This document shows positions 44,526 to 53,338 of a stretch of 64,000 bases of DNA, in pieces (the stretch's first letter is position 1; each line of letters starts with the position of its first letter). The translations under genes were made by a program, and so were the position numbers. The notes beneath the pieces are model-generated. The model was given only the letters and a program-made list of their open reading frames with translations. It was not told the DNA's origin and did not search any database. Source of the DNA: Acinetobacter sp. Ac_5812 (lineage in GTDB: Bacteria; Pseudomonadota; Gammaproteobacteria; Pseudomonadales; Moraxellaceae); assembly GCF_013072695.1 (NCBI RefSeq), contig NZ_LXUK01000022.1:186729-250728 (forward strand), in the 5' to 3' direction.

Positions 44526-45461
44526 TTATGGTGTTGGTTCATCAAAGAGATTTGAACAACTTTGCGGCTGACAACCTGCCAACATAATCGCTTTCGGTAA
44601 GCTAGCATACATATTGGTAAGATGCTGCTCAGCAGGATGTCGATAATTCCAGAACAAGAAATGCGGTGAACGTTGCTGATTAAAAATTTGGTAAAAGTCA
44701 TTCTGCTTCTGCAAAGATTCAGCATCTGGTGTTGGGCTACGACCGTGCTCATGTGTCCCCACTGTGGTCATCAGCATAAGATCTTGAGTTTTATTTTGGT
44801 TCTTTAACCAATCTGTCTGACGGTTTAATAGGGCATAGTTGTCAAACCAGAGTGAAGGGCTGGCAGCGATATAACGTTGGAACATTTGTGGTTGGCTAAA
44901 GAATGTATGTAAAACAAACAGTCCGCCAAAGGAATGTCCAAACAAGCTTTGTTGCTGTGGATTGACTTTGATTTTTGCATGAACGGCAGGTTTCAGCTCT
45001 TTTTCTATAAATTGAATGAATTGGTCTGCACCACCATAGCTGTACTTGGCTTGTTTTTGAAATTCAGCCGATGCTTTAGGTGTGTAATCTAAAGCCCGTT
45101 TTTCTACATCAAAAGTACTTTGTTTGGGATATCCAATCGCAACAATGGCGACAGGACTCAAACCCAAGCGATTGGCACCACCACCCACTGATTTAGCAAT
45201 ATTGGCAGCACTCTCAAAAGCAGCATTACCATCCAATACATATAGTACTGGAAAACCTTGCTCTGGAGTTTCACCCGCAGGAACAGAGATCTGAATCAGA
45301 TAATCATGTTTTGTATATTTAGATGCGATTACAAAGCTTTGTTGAATATTGGTTTGTGATTTGAGAGGTGCTTTATTTGAACTCGCGGTGTTGGGTTGAG
45401 CAAAAGCCAAGGGTGTAGCCATGAGCAGAGCAAAAGTCAAAATACCAAGTCGTTTAAACAT
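44526..45461 (-). CDS. Periplasmic alpha/beta hydrolase, siderophore-esterase-like (IroE/esterase D family)
   Basis: 311 residues with signal peptide (GILTFALLMATPLAFA). Esterase D-like (PF00756-type) fold: PVLYVLDGNAAFES, catalytic Ser in LFGHSFGGLFVLHTFF, oxyanion-type loops, ASPSLWFDN, and His in WNYRHPAEQH. IroE-type enzymes linearise or hydrolyse catecholate siderophores in the periplasm. A strong Fur box lies about 42 nt upstream, which makes iron acquisition the most likely context; the siderophore is unknown. Confidence 0.82.
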   Translation of the reverse strand: MFKRLGILTFALLMATPLAFAQPNTASSNKAPLKSQTNIQQSFVIASKYTKHDYLIQISVPAGETPEQGFPVLYVLDGNAAFESAANIAKSVGGGANRLGLSPVAIVAIGYPKQSTFDVEKRALDYTPKASAEFQKQAKYSYGGADQFIQFIEKELKPAVHAKIKVNPQQQSLFGHSFGGLFVLHTFFSQPQMFQRYIAASPSLWFDNYALLNRQTDWLKNQNKTQDLMLMTTVGTHEHGRSPTPDAESLQKQNDFYQIFNQQRSPHFLFWNYRHPAEQHLTNMYASLPKAIMLAGCQPQSCSNLFDEPTP

Positions 45462-45502
45462 AATTTATTCGCAAGCAGTGAAATTTTGCTAGCAATATAT
45501 AA

Positions 45503-45517
45503 TGAAAATCATTATCA
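45503..45517. promoter_or_regulatory. Fur box of the esterase gene
   Basis: TGAAAATcATTATCA matches 13 of 14 positions of TGATAATnATTATCA. It lies 42-56 nt upstream of the minus-strand esterase start. Confidence 0.85.
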
Positions 45518-45652
45518 ATAAAGTTTGGTAATAAAAAGAGTTAAAACTCAGCGTGTTTAATAGCTTAAAGTGTTGCTATACTAGCTCGGATAATCAATTC
45601 ACAGATGAATTGTAATCCATTCTTATAGATGATTTTGCTGAGGCTGCATTCA

Positions 45653-46762
45653 ATGGTAAACGATGGACAAAACACATCGAATTCACTTAATTTAGACCAA
45701 ATTCGTAACGATATTGATAGTGTTGATCAACAAATCCAAGAGTTACTCAACCGCCGTGCCACGCTTGCAGAAGCGGTAGCCAAAGCGAAATTTGCATCCG
45801 AAGAAAATCCGCTGTTTTATCGCCCTGAACGTGAAGCGCAAGTGCTACGGAAAGTGATGGAGCGTAATCAAGGGCCTTTGTCTGATGCAACCATGGCGCG
45901 TTTGTTCCGTGAAATCATGTCAGCATGTTTGGCACTTGAAGCACCACAAAGTATTGCATTCCTTGGGCCTGAAGGCACTTATACCCATTCTGCTGTATTA
46001 AAGCATTTTGGTAAAGATGCGGTTGTGCGTCCATTACCAACCATTGATGAAGTATTCCGTGAAGTTGAAGCGGGCAGCGCACATTATGGTGTCGTTCCAG
46101 TCGAGAACTCATCAGAAGGGATTGTCAACCATACCTTAGATTGCTTTAAATCATCGACAGTGAATGTGATTGGTGAAGTTGAACTGCGTATCCATCACCA
46201 ATTCTTGGTATCTGAAAATACCCGTAAAGACAGCATTAAGCAGATTTATGCACATCAGCAAACCTTGGCACAATGCCGTAAATGGTTAGATGCTCATTAT
46301 CCGGGGGTTGAGCGTGTTGCACTGAACTCAAATGCAGAAGCGGCGCGCCGTATTCGTAATGAATGGCACTCAGCAGCGATTGCATCTGATATTGCAGCAA
46401 GCATGTACAACCTTGAGATTTTACATAGCAATATTGAAGATAACCCTGAAAATACCACACGTTTCCTTGTGATTGGCCGTGAGAAGATTCCTCAAAGCGG
46501 GAATGATAAAACTTCGCTACTCATCTCTGCGCATGATCGTGCCGGTGCTTTACTGGAAATTCTTGCGCCATTTGCCAAGCATCAAATCAGCTTGACCAGT
46601 ATTGAAACGCGTCCTGCCTTACCTGAGAAATGGGCTTATGTGTTCTTTATTGATTTAGAAGGACATATCGGTCAGGAAAATGTTGCAGCGGCATTGGAAG
46701 AAATTCGTCCAATGGTGAAAGAATTACGTGTACTCGGTTCATATCCAATCGCTGTTTTATAG
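45653..46762 (+). CDS. pheA: Bifunctional chorismate mutase / prephenate dehydratase (P-protein)
   Basis: 369 residues from the ATG at 45653 (GAGG about 10 nt upstream); the frame is open to 45629. N-terminal AroQ chorismate mutase (LDQIRNDIDSVDQQIQELLN, then RREREAQVL-type pattern YRPEREAQVLRKV), prephenate dehydratase (FLGPEGTYTHSA, PVENSSEGIVNHTLD, NPENTTRFLVIG) and a C-terminal ACT domain (ISAHDRAGALLEIL, SLTSIETRP) for Phe feedback. Followed at 127 nt by the tyrA-aroA gene, with a palindromic repeat in the gap. Confidence 0.95.
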   Translation: MVNDGQNTSNSLNLDQIRNDIDSVDQQIQELLNRRATLAEAVAKAKFASEENPLFYRPEREAQVLRKVMERNQGPLSDATMARLFREIMSACLALEAPQSIAFLGPEGTYTHSAVLKHFGKDAVVRPLPTIDEVFREVEAGSAHYGVVPVENSSEGIVNHTLDCFKSSTVNVIGEVELRIHHQFLVSENTRKDSIKQIYAHQQTLAQCRKWLDAHYPGVERVALNSNAEAARRIRNEWHSAAIASDIAASMYNLEILHSNIEDNPENTTRFLVIGREKIPQSGNDKTSLLISAHDRAGALLEILAPFAKHQISLTSIETRPALPEKWAYVFFIDLEGHIGQENVAAALEEIRPMVKELRVLGSYPIAVL

Positions 46763-46780
46763 GTCTATTTATTGTATTTT

Positions 46781-46870
46781 GAATCCCTCCCAGCCTCCCT
46801 TTAAAAAGGGAGGAGTTCCCCCTCTTTATAAAGACCTTACGAAGCGGGGTGCTTCTCAGGGGAGATTTTT
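46781..46870. repeat. Palindromic intergenic repeat (REP/MITE-like) between pheA and tyrA-aroA
   Basis: About 90 nt with a perfect inner hairpin CCTCCCTTT-aa-AAAGGGAGG (46794-46813), then a CCCCCTC arm and outer ends AATCCCTCCC and GGGGAGATT that are roughly complementary. GC-rich runs contrast with the AT-rich surroundings. This design is seen in short interspersed repeats of Acinetobacter/Psychrobacter-type genomes. Only one copy is in this window. Confidence 0.65.
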
Positions 46871-46889
46871 ACATAGGCAAACATGTTTT

Positions 46890-49139
46890 ATGTCTCAACC
46901 ATTATTTAAGAAAGTTGCATTTATTGGGCTTGGACTGATTGGGTCGAGTCTCGCTCGTGTGATTGTAGCTGAACAACTTGCAGCTCAAATTGTGGCTTCC
47001 ACACGCTCAAAAAAAACATTAGAAGATGCCAAGGCACTCGGTCTTATCCAACGCGGTTATGCAACGCCTGAAGAAGCAGTTCAGGATGCAGATTTAATTG
47101 TTTTAGCCTTACCCGTTCGTGCAACACAAAAAGTGCTGGAACAGATCAAGCCTTATCTTGCAGACAATGTCATTATTACCGATGTGGGCAGTACCAAAGG
47201 CAATGTTGTTGAAGCGGCAAAAGCAGTATTTGGTGAAAATCTACCAGTCGGTTTTGTACCAGGTCATCCGATTGCGGGTGCTGAACATACTGGTGTACAT
47301 GCAGGAAAAGTTGACTTATTTGTCAATCATAAAGTGATTTTGACACCACTTCCGACCAGTGCTGATTGGGCTGTTGAAAAACTGATTCAACTTTGGTCTG
47401 CGGCAAAAGCTGAAGTGATTTGCATGGATGTTAGCAAACACGATGAAGTGTTGGCACATACCAGTCATTTACCACATTTGATGGCATTCAACCTGGTCGA
47501 ACAACTGGCAAATCGTGAGGATAATTTAGATATTTTCCGCTATGCTGCTGGAGGTTTTCGTGACTTCTCGCGTATTGCAGCCAGTGATCCACAGATGTGG
47601 CATGACATTTTCTTTGCCAATAAAACCGCAATTTTGAATGCTGTTGATGGTTTTGAACAGCAATTGTCCGTTTTAAAGAAATTGATTGAACAGGAAGATT
47701 CGCAAGCGTTGATGGGACTGCTCGGGCATGCTCAAGCAGCACGTCAGCACTTTAACCATATGTTGGCCAAAAAACCTTTGATGGAGAAAAACAAGGTGAC
47801 ACAGCAATTTACCATTTTACCGGGAAAGAAAACATTTACAGGTAAATTCACCGTACCGGGTGACAAATCTGTGTCACATCGCTCCATTATGTTTGGTGCG
47901 ATTGCAGAAGGCACAACGCATGTGACAGGCTTCTTGGAAGGGGAAGATGCACTTGCAACTTTGCAGGCTTTCCGTGATATGGGTGTGAGCATTGAAGGAC
48001 CGAAGAATGGTGAAGTCACTATTCATGGTGTAGGCATGCAAGGCTTAAAAGCACCAGCAAGCGCTTTGTATATGGGTAACTCAGGGACTAGTATGCGTTT
48101 GCTGTCAGGCATGTTGTCTGCACAGAAGTTTGATTCAGTGATGACCGGTGATGCATCGTTGTCTAAACGTCCAATGGAGCGTATTGCTAAGCCATTACGT
48201 GAAATGGGTGCACAAATCCAAACTACGGGTGAGAAAGGTACACCACCCGTCAGTATCACAGGTAGCCAAGCCCTTAAAGGGATTCAATACGATTTACCAA
48301 TGGCATCTGCTCAAGTGAAATCAGGTATTTTGTTGGCTGGTTTATGGGCTGCGGGTGAAACTTCGGTGACTGAGCCAGAACCAACCCGTGACCATACTGA
48401 GCGTATGTTGCGTGCTTTTGGTTATGATGTGAAAACCGAGGGCAATAAAATCTCGCTTGTGGGTGGCGGCAAGTTAGTCGGTACTGATATTCAAGTGCCT
48501 TCTGATATTTCATCTGCTGCATTCTTTATGGTGGGCGCTGCAATTACTGAAGGTGCAGATGTCATTCTTGAAGCGGTTGGGATCAATCCAACGCGTACAG
48601 GTGTGATTGAAATTCTTAAGCAAATGGGCGCTGATCTAAGCGTAGAAAATGAACGTATTGCAGGTGGTGAACCGATTGCAGATATTCATATCAAAGGTTC
48701 TCGTACACTAAAAGGCATTCATATGCCTGAAGATCAAGTGCCTTTAGCCATTGATGAATTCCCAGCATTATTCATTGCGGCTGCTTGTGCAGAAGGCCAA
48801 ACGGTTCTGACTGGTGCTGCTGAGCTGCGTGTTAAAGAATCTGACCGTATCCAAGTGATGGCAGATGGTTTAAAAACTATGGGCATTGACTGTACCCCAA
48901 CCGACGATGGCATCATCATTGACGGTAAAGGCAAGTCTGGTGACTGGTCTGCCATTTTCACTGGCGGTGAAATTGAATCACACCATGACCATCGTATTGC
49001 CATGAGTTTTAGTATGGCTGGTTTACGTACTTCAGGTAATATTACCATTCATGGTACAGAAACTGTGGCAACCAGTTTTCCAACCTTCACCGAACTTGCA
49101 AATACAGCAGGTTTGGATTTACAGGTTGTGAATCCATAA
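46890..49139 (+). CDS. tyrA-aroA: Fused prephenate dehydrogenase (TyrA) and 3-phosphoshikimate 1-carboxyvinyltransferase (AroA)
   Basis: 749 residues from the ATG at 46890 (MSQPLFKKVAFIGLGLIGSS); the open frame extends further back through the repeat. Residues 1-about 297 are TyrA: NAD-binding GLGLIGSSLARV, DVGSTKGNVVEAA, GHPIAGAEHTGV. From about residue 298 (MEKNKVTQQFTILPG) to the end is EPSP synthase: PGDKSVSHRSIMFG, MGNSGTSMRLLSG, DASLSKRPMERIA, and ELRVKESDRI. The fusion is known in pseudomonads and Acinetobacter; it joins the penultimate shikimate step to tyrosine synthesis. pheA upstream makes an aromatic operon. Confidence 0.95.
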   Translation: MSQPLFKKVAFIGLGLIGSSLARVIVAEQLAAQIVASTRSKKTLEDAKALGLIQRGYATPEEAVQDADLIVLALPVRATQKVLEQIKPYLADNVIITDVGSTKGNVVEAAKAVFGENLPVGFVPGHPIAGAEHTGVHAGKVDLFVNHKVILTPLPTSADWAVEKLIQLWSAAKAEVICMDVSKHDEVLAHTSHLPHLMAFNLVEQLANREDNLDIFRYAAGGFRDFSRIAASDPQMWHDIFFANKTAILNAVDGFEQQLSVLKKLIEQEDSQALMGLLGHAQAARQHFNHMLAKKPLMEKNKVTQQFTILPGKKTFTGKFTVPGDKSVSHRSIMFGAIAEGTTHVTGFLEGEDALATLQAFRDMGVSIEGPKNGEVTIHGVGMQGLKAPASALYMGNSGTSMRLLSGMLSAQKFDSVMTGDASLSKRPMERIAKPLREMGAQIQTTGEKGTPPVSITGSQALKGIQYDLPMASAQVKSGILLAGLWAAGETSVTEPEPTRDHTERMLRAFGYDVKTEGNKISLVGGGKLVGTDIQVPSDISSAAFFMVGAAITEGADVILEAVGINPTRTGVIEILKQMGADLSVENERIAGGEPIADIHIKGSRTLKGIHMPEDQVPLAIDEFPALFIAAACAEGQTVLTGAAELRVKESDRIQVMADGLKTMGIDCTPTDDGIIIDGKGKSGDWSAIFTGGEIESHHDHRIAMSFSMAGLRTSGNITIHGTETVATSFPTFTELANTAGLDLQVVNP

Positions 49140-49153
49140 GCTGATCTGGAAAG

Positions 49154-49196
49154 GCAGTGTTTAGCTGAATTAATCAGTTAAATGCTGCTTTTTTTA
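49154..49196 (+). terminator. Terminator after tyrA-aroA
   Basis: GCAGTGTTTAGCTGA / TCAGTTAAATGCTGC with three wobble pairs, followed by a run of seven or more T residues. Confidence 0.82.
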
Positions 49197-49429
49197 TAAG
49201 CATATTCATAAAAACAATTGGCTAAACATAAGGTAAAAACGTTTAAATAATAAAAATGCTGAGTTTGTAGATGTACATATCTAATCGGGTCTAAATTTAT
49301 CAATTTAGCCATAGAACTAAGACAATCAGCTAATCTATTAAAGACAATTGTATATATAATAATTCTTACCGTTCGCGTCGGATTTACTCTGTGATCCAGA
49401 GTTAAAAACATAAAAATAGAGGGAATAGC

Positions 49430-49813
49430 ATGAAAACGTTGCAATTTATAGCAGATTGCCCAAAACATGGGATGGTCGAGCATCCACCCAACGAGTGCTA
49501 TATCACGCAAGAGTATGTGGCTGCATTATTGTATAAACAATTAGAACAATATGGTTTTGATGCACAGCATATTCGTCATGAGCATGAAAAAATTGAAGTG
49601 CGTATCGACAATCATCAACTTCCACTGTCTATTCTCTGCTCTCAGCAGGATACAGAAGGTCATATTCTGTGTGAAATCTCTGCCAATCCGCAGCAAGAAC
49701 AAGCTTGGTTTGAAAAGATAGAGACACAAAGCATTATCCGCCAATTGGCTCAGGCTGTTGAAAATAGCTTAAAAGCAGAACATAGTTTTTCTCAGTTTGT
49801 GTGGAAAAGCTAA
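49430..49813 (+). CDS. Hypothetical soluble protein
   Basis: 127 residues; GAGGGA is 6 nt upstream of the ATG. No signal or membrane segment. Starts MKTLQFIADCPKHGMVEHPP and has CSQQDTEGHILCEIS; several His/Cys could bind metal, but no motif is recognised. Stands alone between tyrA-aroA and pepD. Confidence 0.65.
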   Translation: MKTLQFIADCPKHGMVEHPPNECYITQEYVAALLYKQLEQYGFDAQHIRHEHEKIEVRIDNHQLPLSILCSQQDTEGHILCEISANPQQEQAWFEKIETQSIIRQLAQAVENSLKAEHSFSQFVWKS

Positions 49814-49916
49814 GTTCATTTTGCGAATACCATCTTAAATGAAGTGATTTACCATCATCGCCGTTTGGGTGTATGGTGTATGTTCTTTTACACGCTTTAT
49901 TTGAGAGTATAGGTGC

Positions 49917-51377
49917 ATGATACAGGTCGATTTTTCTAAATTATCACCACAAGCGGTTTGGCAACATTTTGAGACCTTATGTACGATTCCTCGACCATCC
50001 AAGCATGAACAACAACTCAGACAACATTTAAAAGATTGGGCGGAACAGCGCAACTTGGAAACTTATGTCGATGACATTGGTAATTTAATTATTCGAAAAG
50101 CTGCTACAGCAGGTAAAGAGCACGTTGCAGGTGTGATTTTGCAAGGGCACTTAGACATGGTGACTCAGGCAAATCGTGGTACGCAACATGACTTTTTTAA
50201 AGATCCCATTCAACCTGTATTAAAAGATGGCTGGTTGATTGCTGAAAATACTACCTTGGGTGCCGATAATGGTATTGGGGTAGCACTTGCACTGGCTGTA
50301 TTAGAATCTAGCGATATTGCGCACGGGCCGATTGAAGTTCTGCTAACCATTGATGAAGAAGCAGGAATGAGCGGTGCTCGTTTACTTGAGTCAGGTGTGT
50401 TAACTGGACAGTGGCTTTTTAATATTGATACCGAAGAATGGGGCGAGTTGTATCTTGGCTGCGCAGGCAGTATTGACCTAGAAGTAGAACAGTCACTTGA
50501 ATATGAAACAGCACCTGCAAATTTAATTTATATAGATTTACTGGTATCAGGCTTGAAAGGTGGTCACTCTGGGGTTGATATTCATTTAGGTCGTGGTAAT
50601 GCCAATGTCATTCTAGCCAATTTCCTCAATGAAAATTTAGAACAATCCAATGGTCGACTGGTTGAATTTGTCGGTGGATCGGCTCGAAATGCTATCCCAC
50701 GCGAAGCTGTGGCAACCATTGCAATTGAGATAGATCAATTGGCTGGTCTAGAAAAAGCAATTCAAGCTACACAGGCTGAATGGCAACAAAAACTACAGGG
50801 CATTGATGATCAGCTGCAAATCACCGTACAAAAAAATGCCAATCAGGTAAACGAAGTTATTACCTTACAGCAGCAACAAGCTTGGTTACAGGCATTGGCA
50901 ACGTGTCCTTATGGTATTGCACAGTGGAGTACTACTTTACCCGATGTGGTTGAGACCTCGAATAATATTGGTGTGGTTAAAATCACTAAAGATGAAGCGA
51001 AAACATTAATTATGGTTCGTTCGATGGTGAACCAAGAAGCACTGACATTTGCACAAAATATTCAACAGCACTTTGCTAATTTCCAGATTCAATCTGAGTT
51101 AACGCCGTTAGTATCGGGCTGGACACCAAATCCCGATTCGGCTGCATTGAAATGTTTACAACAAGCGTATCAATCTGCATTTAAGATTGAGCCAAACTTG
51201 AAAGTGATTCATGCCGGTTTGGAGTGTGGCATTATCGCTGAACATTATCCGAATTTACAGATGGTATCGTTTGGCCCTGATATTCAAGGGGCGCATGCGC
51301 CGGGTGAGAGGGTTAAAGTAGATACGGTCGAGAAATGTTGGGAGTTATTGGTGACGGCGCTAGAATCTATCGAGTAA
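49917..51377 (+). CDS. pepD: Aminoacyl-histidine dipeptidase (M20C, peptidase D)
   Basis: 486-residue cytoplasmic zinc dipeptidase. M20 metal/catalytic residues: QGHLDMV (His ligand and Asp), LGADNGIG (Asp ligand), TIDEEAGMSGA (general base Glu and Glu ligand), DTEEWGELY, and the C-terminal GLECGIIAEHYP. Hydrolyses Xaa-His and other dipeptides. Start ATG 49917. Convergent with rtcA, with the repeat cluster between. Confidence 0.92.
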   Translation: MIQVDFSKLSPQAVWQHFETLCTIPRPSKHEQQLRQHLKDWAEQRNLETYVDDIGNLIIRKAATAGKEHVAGVILQGHLDMVTQANRGTQHDFFKDPIQPVLKDGWLIAENTTLGADNGIGVALALAVLESSDIAHGPIEVLLTIDEEAGMSGARLLESGVLTGQWLFNIDTEEWGELYLGCAGSIDLEVEQSLEYETAPANLIYIDLLVSGLKGGHSGVDIHLGRGNANVILANFLNENLEQSNGRLVEFVGGSARNAIPREAVATIAIEIDQLAGLEKAIQATQAEWQQKLQGIDDQLQITVQKNANQVNEVITLQQQQAWLQALATCPYGIAQWSTTLPDVVETSNNIGVVKITKDEAKTLIMVRSMVNQEALTFAQNIQQHFANFQIQSELTPLVSGWTPNPDSAALKCLQQAYQSAFKIEPNLKVIHAGLECGIIAEHYPNLQMVSFGPDIQGAHAPGERVKVDTVEKCWELLVTALESIE

Positions 51378-51405
51378 TTTCTGTTTAAGATTCAATAATC
51401 ATACT

Positions 51406-51499
51406 TTACTTTTGACTGGGCAAAAGTAACAAAACCCTTTTGTTAGACTGACGGTACGTCCTTGCTACCGCAGTCTAACAGGGCGGCATCCATGCCGCC
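51406..51499. repeat. Cluster of three palindromes (interspersed repeat, copy 1)
   Basis: Three hairpins in tandem: TTACTTTTG / CAAAAGTAA (51406-51429), TGTTAGACTG-a-CGGTA / TACCG-CAGTCTAACA (51441-51480), and GGCGGCAT-cc-ATGCCGCC (51482-51499). All arms are perfect apart from one bulged base. Locally GC-rich. It lies between the convergent pepD and rtcA genes and may stop transcription of both. Confidence 0.7.
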
Positions 51500-51550
51500 G
51501 CCGCGATAGTCAATACTAATTGTGGTAGAAAAATACAAAATAATGGAACT

Positions 51551-52609
51551 TTAGATTTTGCTGTCATGATTTACTTTGACCTGAAACAGGTTTTTGTTTA
51601 GTTCGATAAACTTAATTTCACAATCAATAAATTTTTCAATCATCGTGGCCTGAGTACGGGTATGTTCACTAATACATTGTGCAGTAAATTCACCACCTTG
51701 ACCCAATGCCATAGGCAATAACAACTGATCTGCTAAATACTCATCTACTACGGCTTGGGAATCAATATATTGCTTCACCTGTTCAGCCAAATGATTGGCA
51801 ATTTGTTCTGCACTTTTACGCATTTCACCCAAAGCAGTAAATAGCTGAGTGTGGTGTTGATGCTCAACTTTGACATACGCCGTATTGCCTTGGCTAATTC
51901 CATTTAAATGGAACTGCTGTTGCGTATCTAGTTTCAGTCTTTTATTTAAAGTTGTTAATTCTCGTTCTGCGATTTGTGCTTCTTCTGAAAGATTCAATAC
52001 CGCTGCAAAAGCCTCAGTACTTTGTAAAGCGCCACGATCTAATAGATTTAACTTGTTTCGATGTAGCCATGGCTGAATCTTGATTTGAATTTCACCTGCA
52101 CCAATTGGGAAGAAGCCCGCTTTATTTAGCTTAAATTCGCTTTCGATCCCCAGCTTTGTGAGCGTAGGCAAAAAGCAATGCTCGATAAAATCTGCCGTTG
52201 GCGCAAGTGGATTATGAGTACCGCCTGTGATAGTGAGTTCACTGGCTTCATTTTGCAATAACAAGGCTGGCAATAGGGTTTGCAAAACCAGTGTTGTGCT
52301 TCCTGCCGAACCAATCTGGAATTGGTATTTTCCACTTTGTACATGCTGCGGTGCAAAGTACAAGCGCTGGCTATGAAGTTCAGCACCTTCCACATAGGCT
52401 TGGCTGATATTTTGGGATGCCTGTACACAAACTAAGTGCTGACGCATTAAACCCGGTTTTTTACGTCCAGCACGAATATTGATTAATTCAAATGCTTGGT
52501 CTGTAATCATCGAAAGGGCAAGGGCGGTTCTTAAAATTTGCCCACCACCTTCACCTTGTGAACCATCAATCTGGATGGTTGCTGGCATATTTGCCAAAGC
52601 TTTATTCAC
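51551..52609 (-). CDS. rtcA: RNA 3'-terminal phosphate cyclase RtcA
   Basis: 352 residues. RtcA converts RNA 3'-phosphate to a 2',3'-cyclic phosphate using ATP, via an enzyme-His-AMP intermediate. Visible: QIDGSQGEGGGQILRTALAL at the start, GRKKPGLMRQHL, and near the end the nucleophile His in CISEHTRTQATMIEKF. Length fits the family (about 340). Last gene of the rtc unit, 258 nt after the DIP1984 gene; the spacer carries repeat-like and structured sequence. Confidence 0.95.
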   Translation of the reverse strand: MNKALANMPATIQIDGSQGEGGGQILRTALALSMITDQAFELINIRAGRKKPGLMRQHLVCVQASQNISQAYVEGAELHSQRLYFAPQHVQSGKYQFQIGSAGSTTLVLQTLLPALLLQNEASELTITGGTHNPLAPTADFIEHCFLPTLTKLGIESEFKLNKAGFFPIGAGEIQIKIQPWLHRNKLNLLDRGALQSTEAFAAVLNLSEEAQIAERELTTLNKRLKLDTQQQFHLNGISQGNTAYVKVEHQHHTQLFTALGEMRKSAEQIANHLAEQVKQYIDSQAVVDEYLADQLLLPMALGQGGEFTAQCISEHTRTQATMIEKFIDCEIKFIELNKNLFQVKVNHDSKI

Positions 52610-52639
52610 TTCTATTTTCCTTATTTTCTAATTAAATGA

Positions 52640-52860
52640 ACATACTGTCAGTACATGGTAATGCGAAGTAACGCGTGACTTTGCTTTTGGCAAAGGTTTA
52701 CTAGGTACATGGTGCTGAGCCTGATTAGTGAAGATTGATGCACGGCTCACATGCTGCCATAGCCGCCTGAATTATTTTCAATCCCTCAGATCGGAGTAAA
52801 GCGGGATCTTGTACTCGCCCAGTATGTCCAAACTGTGATTGTGAACTAAATTCACAAAAT
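52640..52860 (-). other. Structured spacer between DIP1984 gene and rtcA (degenerate repeat copy 2)
   Basis: No gene. On the plus strand CTTTGC-ttttg-GCAAAG is followed by TGAGCC ... GGCTCA (6-bp arms about 22 nt apart, with outer CATG pairing) and GCTGCCATAGCCGCC. The first and last parts resemble copy 1 at 51406-51499 in order and orientation. A further palindrome TACTGTCAGTA lies near rtcA. It would be transcribed as part of the rtc mRNA and could be a processing site or a structured RNA. Confidence 0.5.
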
Positions 52861-52867
52861 TTTTTGT

Positions 52868-53326
52868 TTACTCAATTAAATCAATCTGCCAATTGGCTGC
52901 CTGAATTTTGATATTTAAATCGCGGAGTTTCGCGCTGATATCATCGGCTTGTTTTTGCAAGCTAGAAACAGGGATAACTTTTTGCCATTTGATCTCACGT
53001 GAGCTATAACGATCAGGTTCACGATGGGTGTTGGCAATTGCATCTATGAGAATCTTATGCTGCTCAGCATAACTATCACGTAAGCTTAATAGAGACAGCA
53101 GTATTTTGCCGTCTTCTAACTTTGCTTGTGCATTGGTCAAATGAATACGACAAATCAATTGATTGCTTTCTTGGGTTAAAGCAAATACTTGTTTGATGAG
53201 TTCATTTGGATCTTCACTTGGTTCATCACCATCTTGTACCAATACATTGGCGTTGATCCGTTGTTTTAATGAAGCGAGCTTTTTTTGTTGATCGCTTCGC
53301 AGTAAAAGTGCTTCTGCGAGTTTCAT
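52868..53326 (-). CDS. DIP1984 family protein
   Basis: 152 residues, highly helical and probably coiled coil: MKLAEALLLRSDQQKKLASL, EDPNELIKQVFALTQESNQL and LRDLNIKIQAANWQIDLIE at the end. It matches the DIP1984 (septicolysin-related, DUF6847) family, whose function is unknown. It lies between the DUF7684 gene (12 nt gap) and rtcA, in the rtc unit; inclusion in an RNA-repair operon is the main clue to its role. Confidence 0.82.
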   Translation of the reverse strand: MKLAEALLLRSDQQKKLASLKQRINANVLVQDGDEPSEDPNELIKQVFALTQESNQLICRIHLTNAQAKLEDGKILLSLLSLRDSYAEQHKILIDAIANTHREPDRYSSREIKWQKVIPVSSLQKQADDISAKLRDLNIKIQAANWQIDLIE

Positions 53327-53338
53327 TTTATTTACCTT

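Noticed and set aside
45540..45652. Possible phenylalanine attenuator before pheA
   Set aside because: A small hairpin (CAATTCA/TGAATTG) exists, but there is no Phe-rich leader peptide and no T-run.
52640..52860. tRNA or classic Y RNA gene
   Set aside because: I could not fold a cloverleaf or find a T-loop consensus, and no Ro/Rsr gene is nearby; kept only as a structured spacer.
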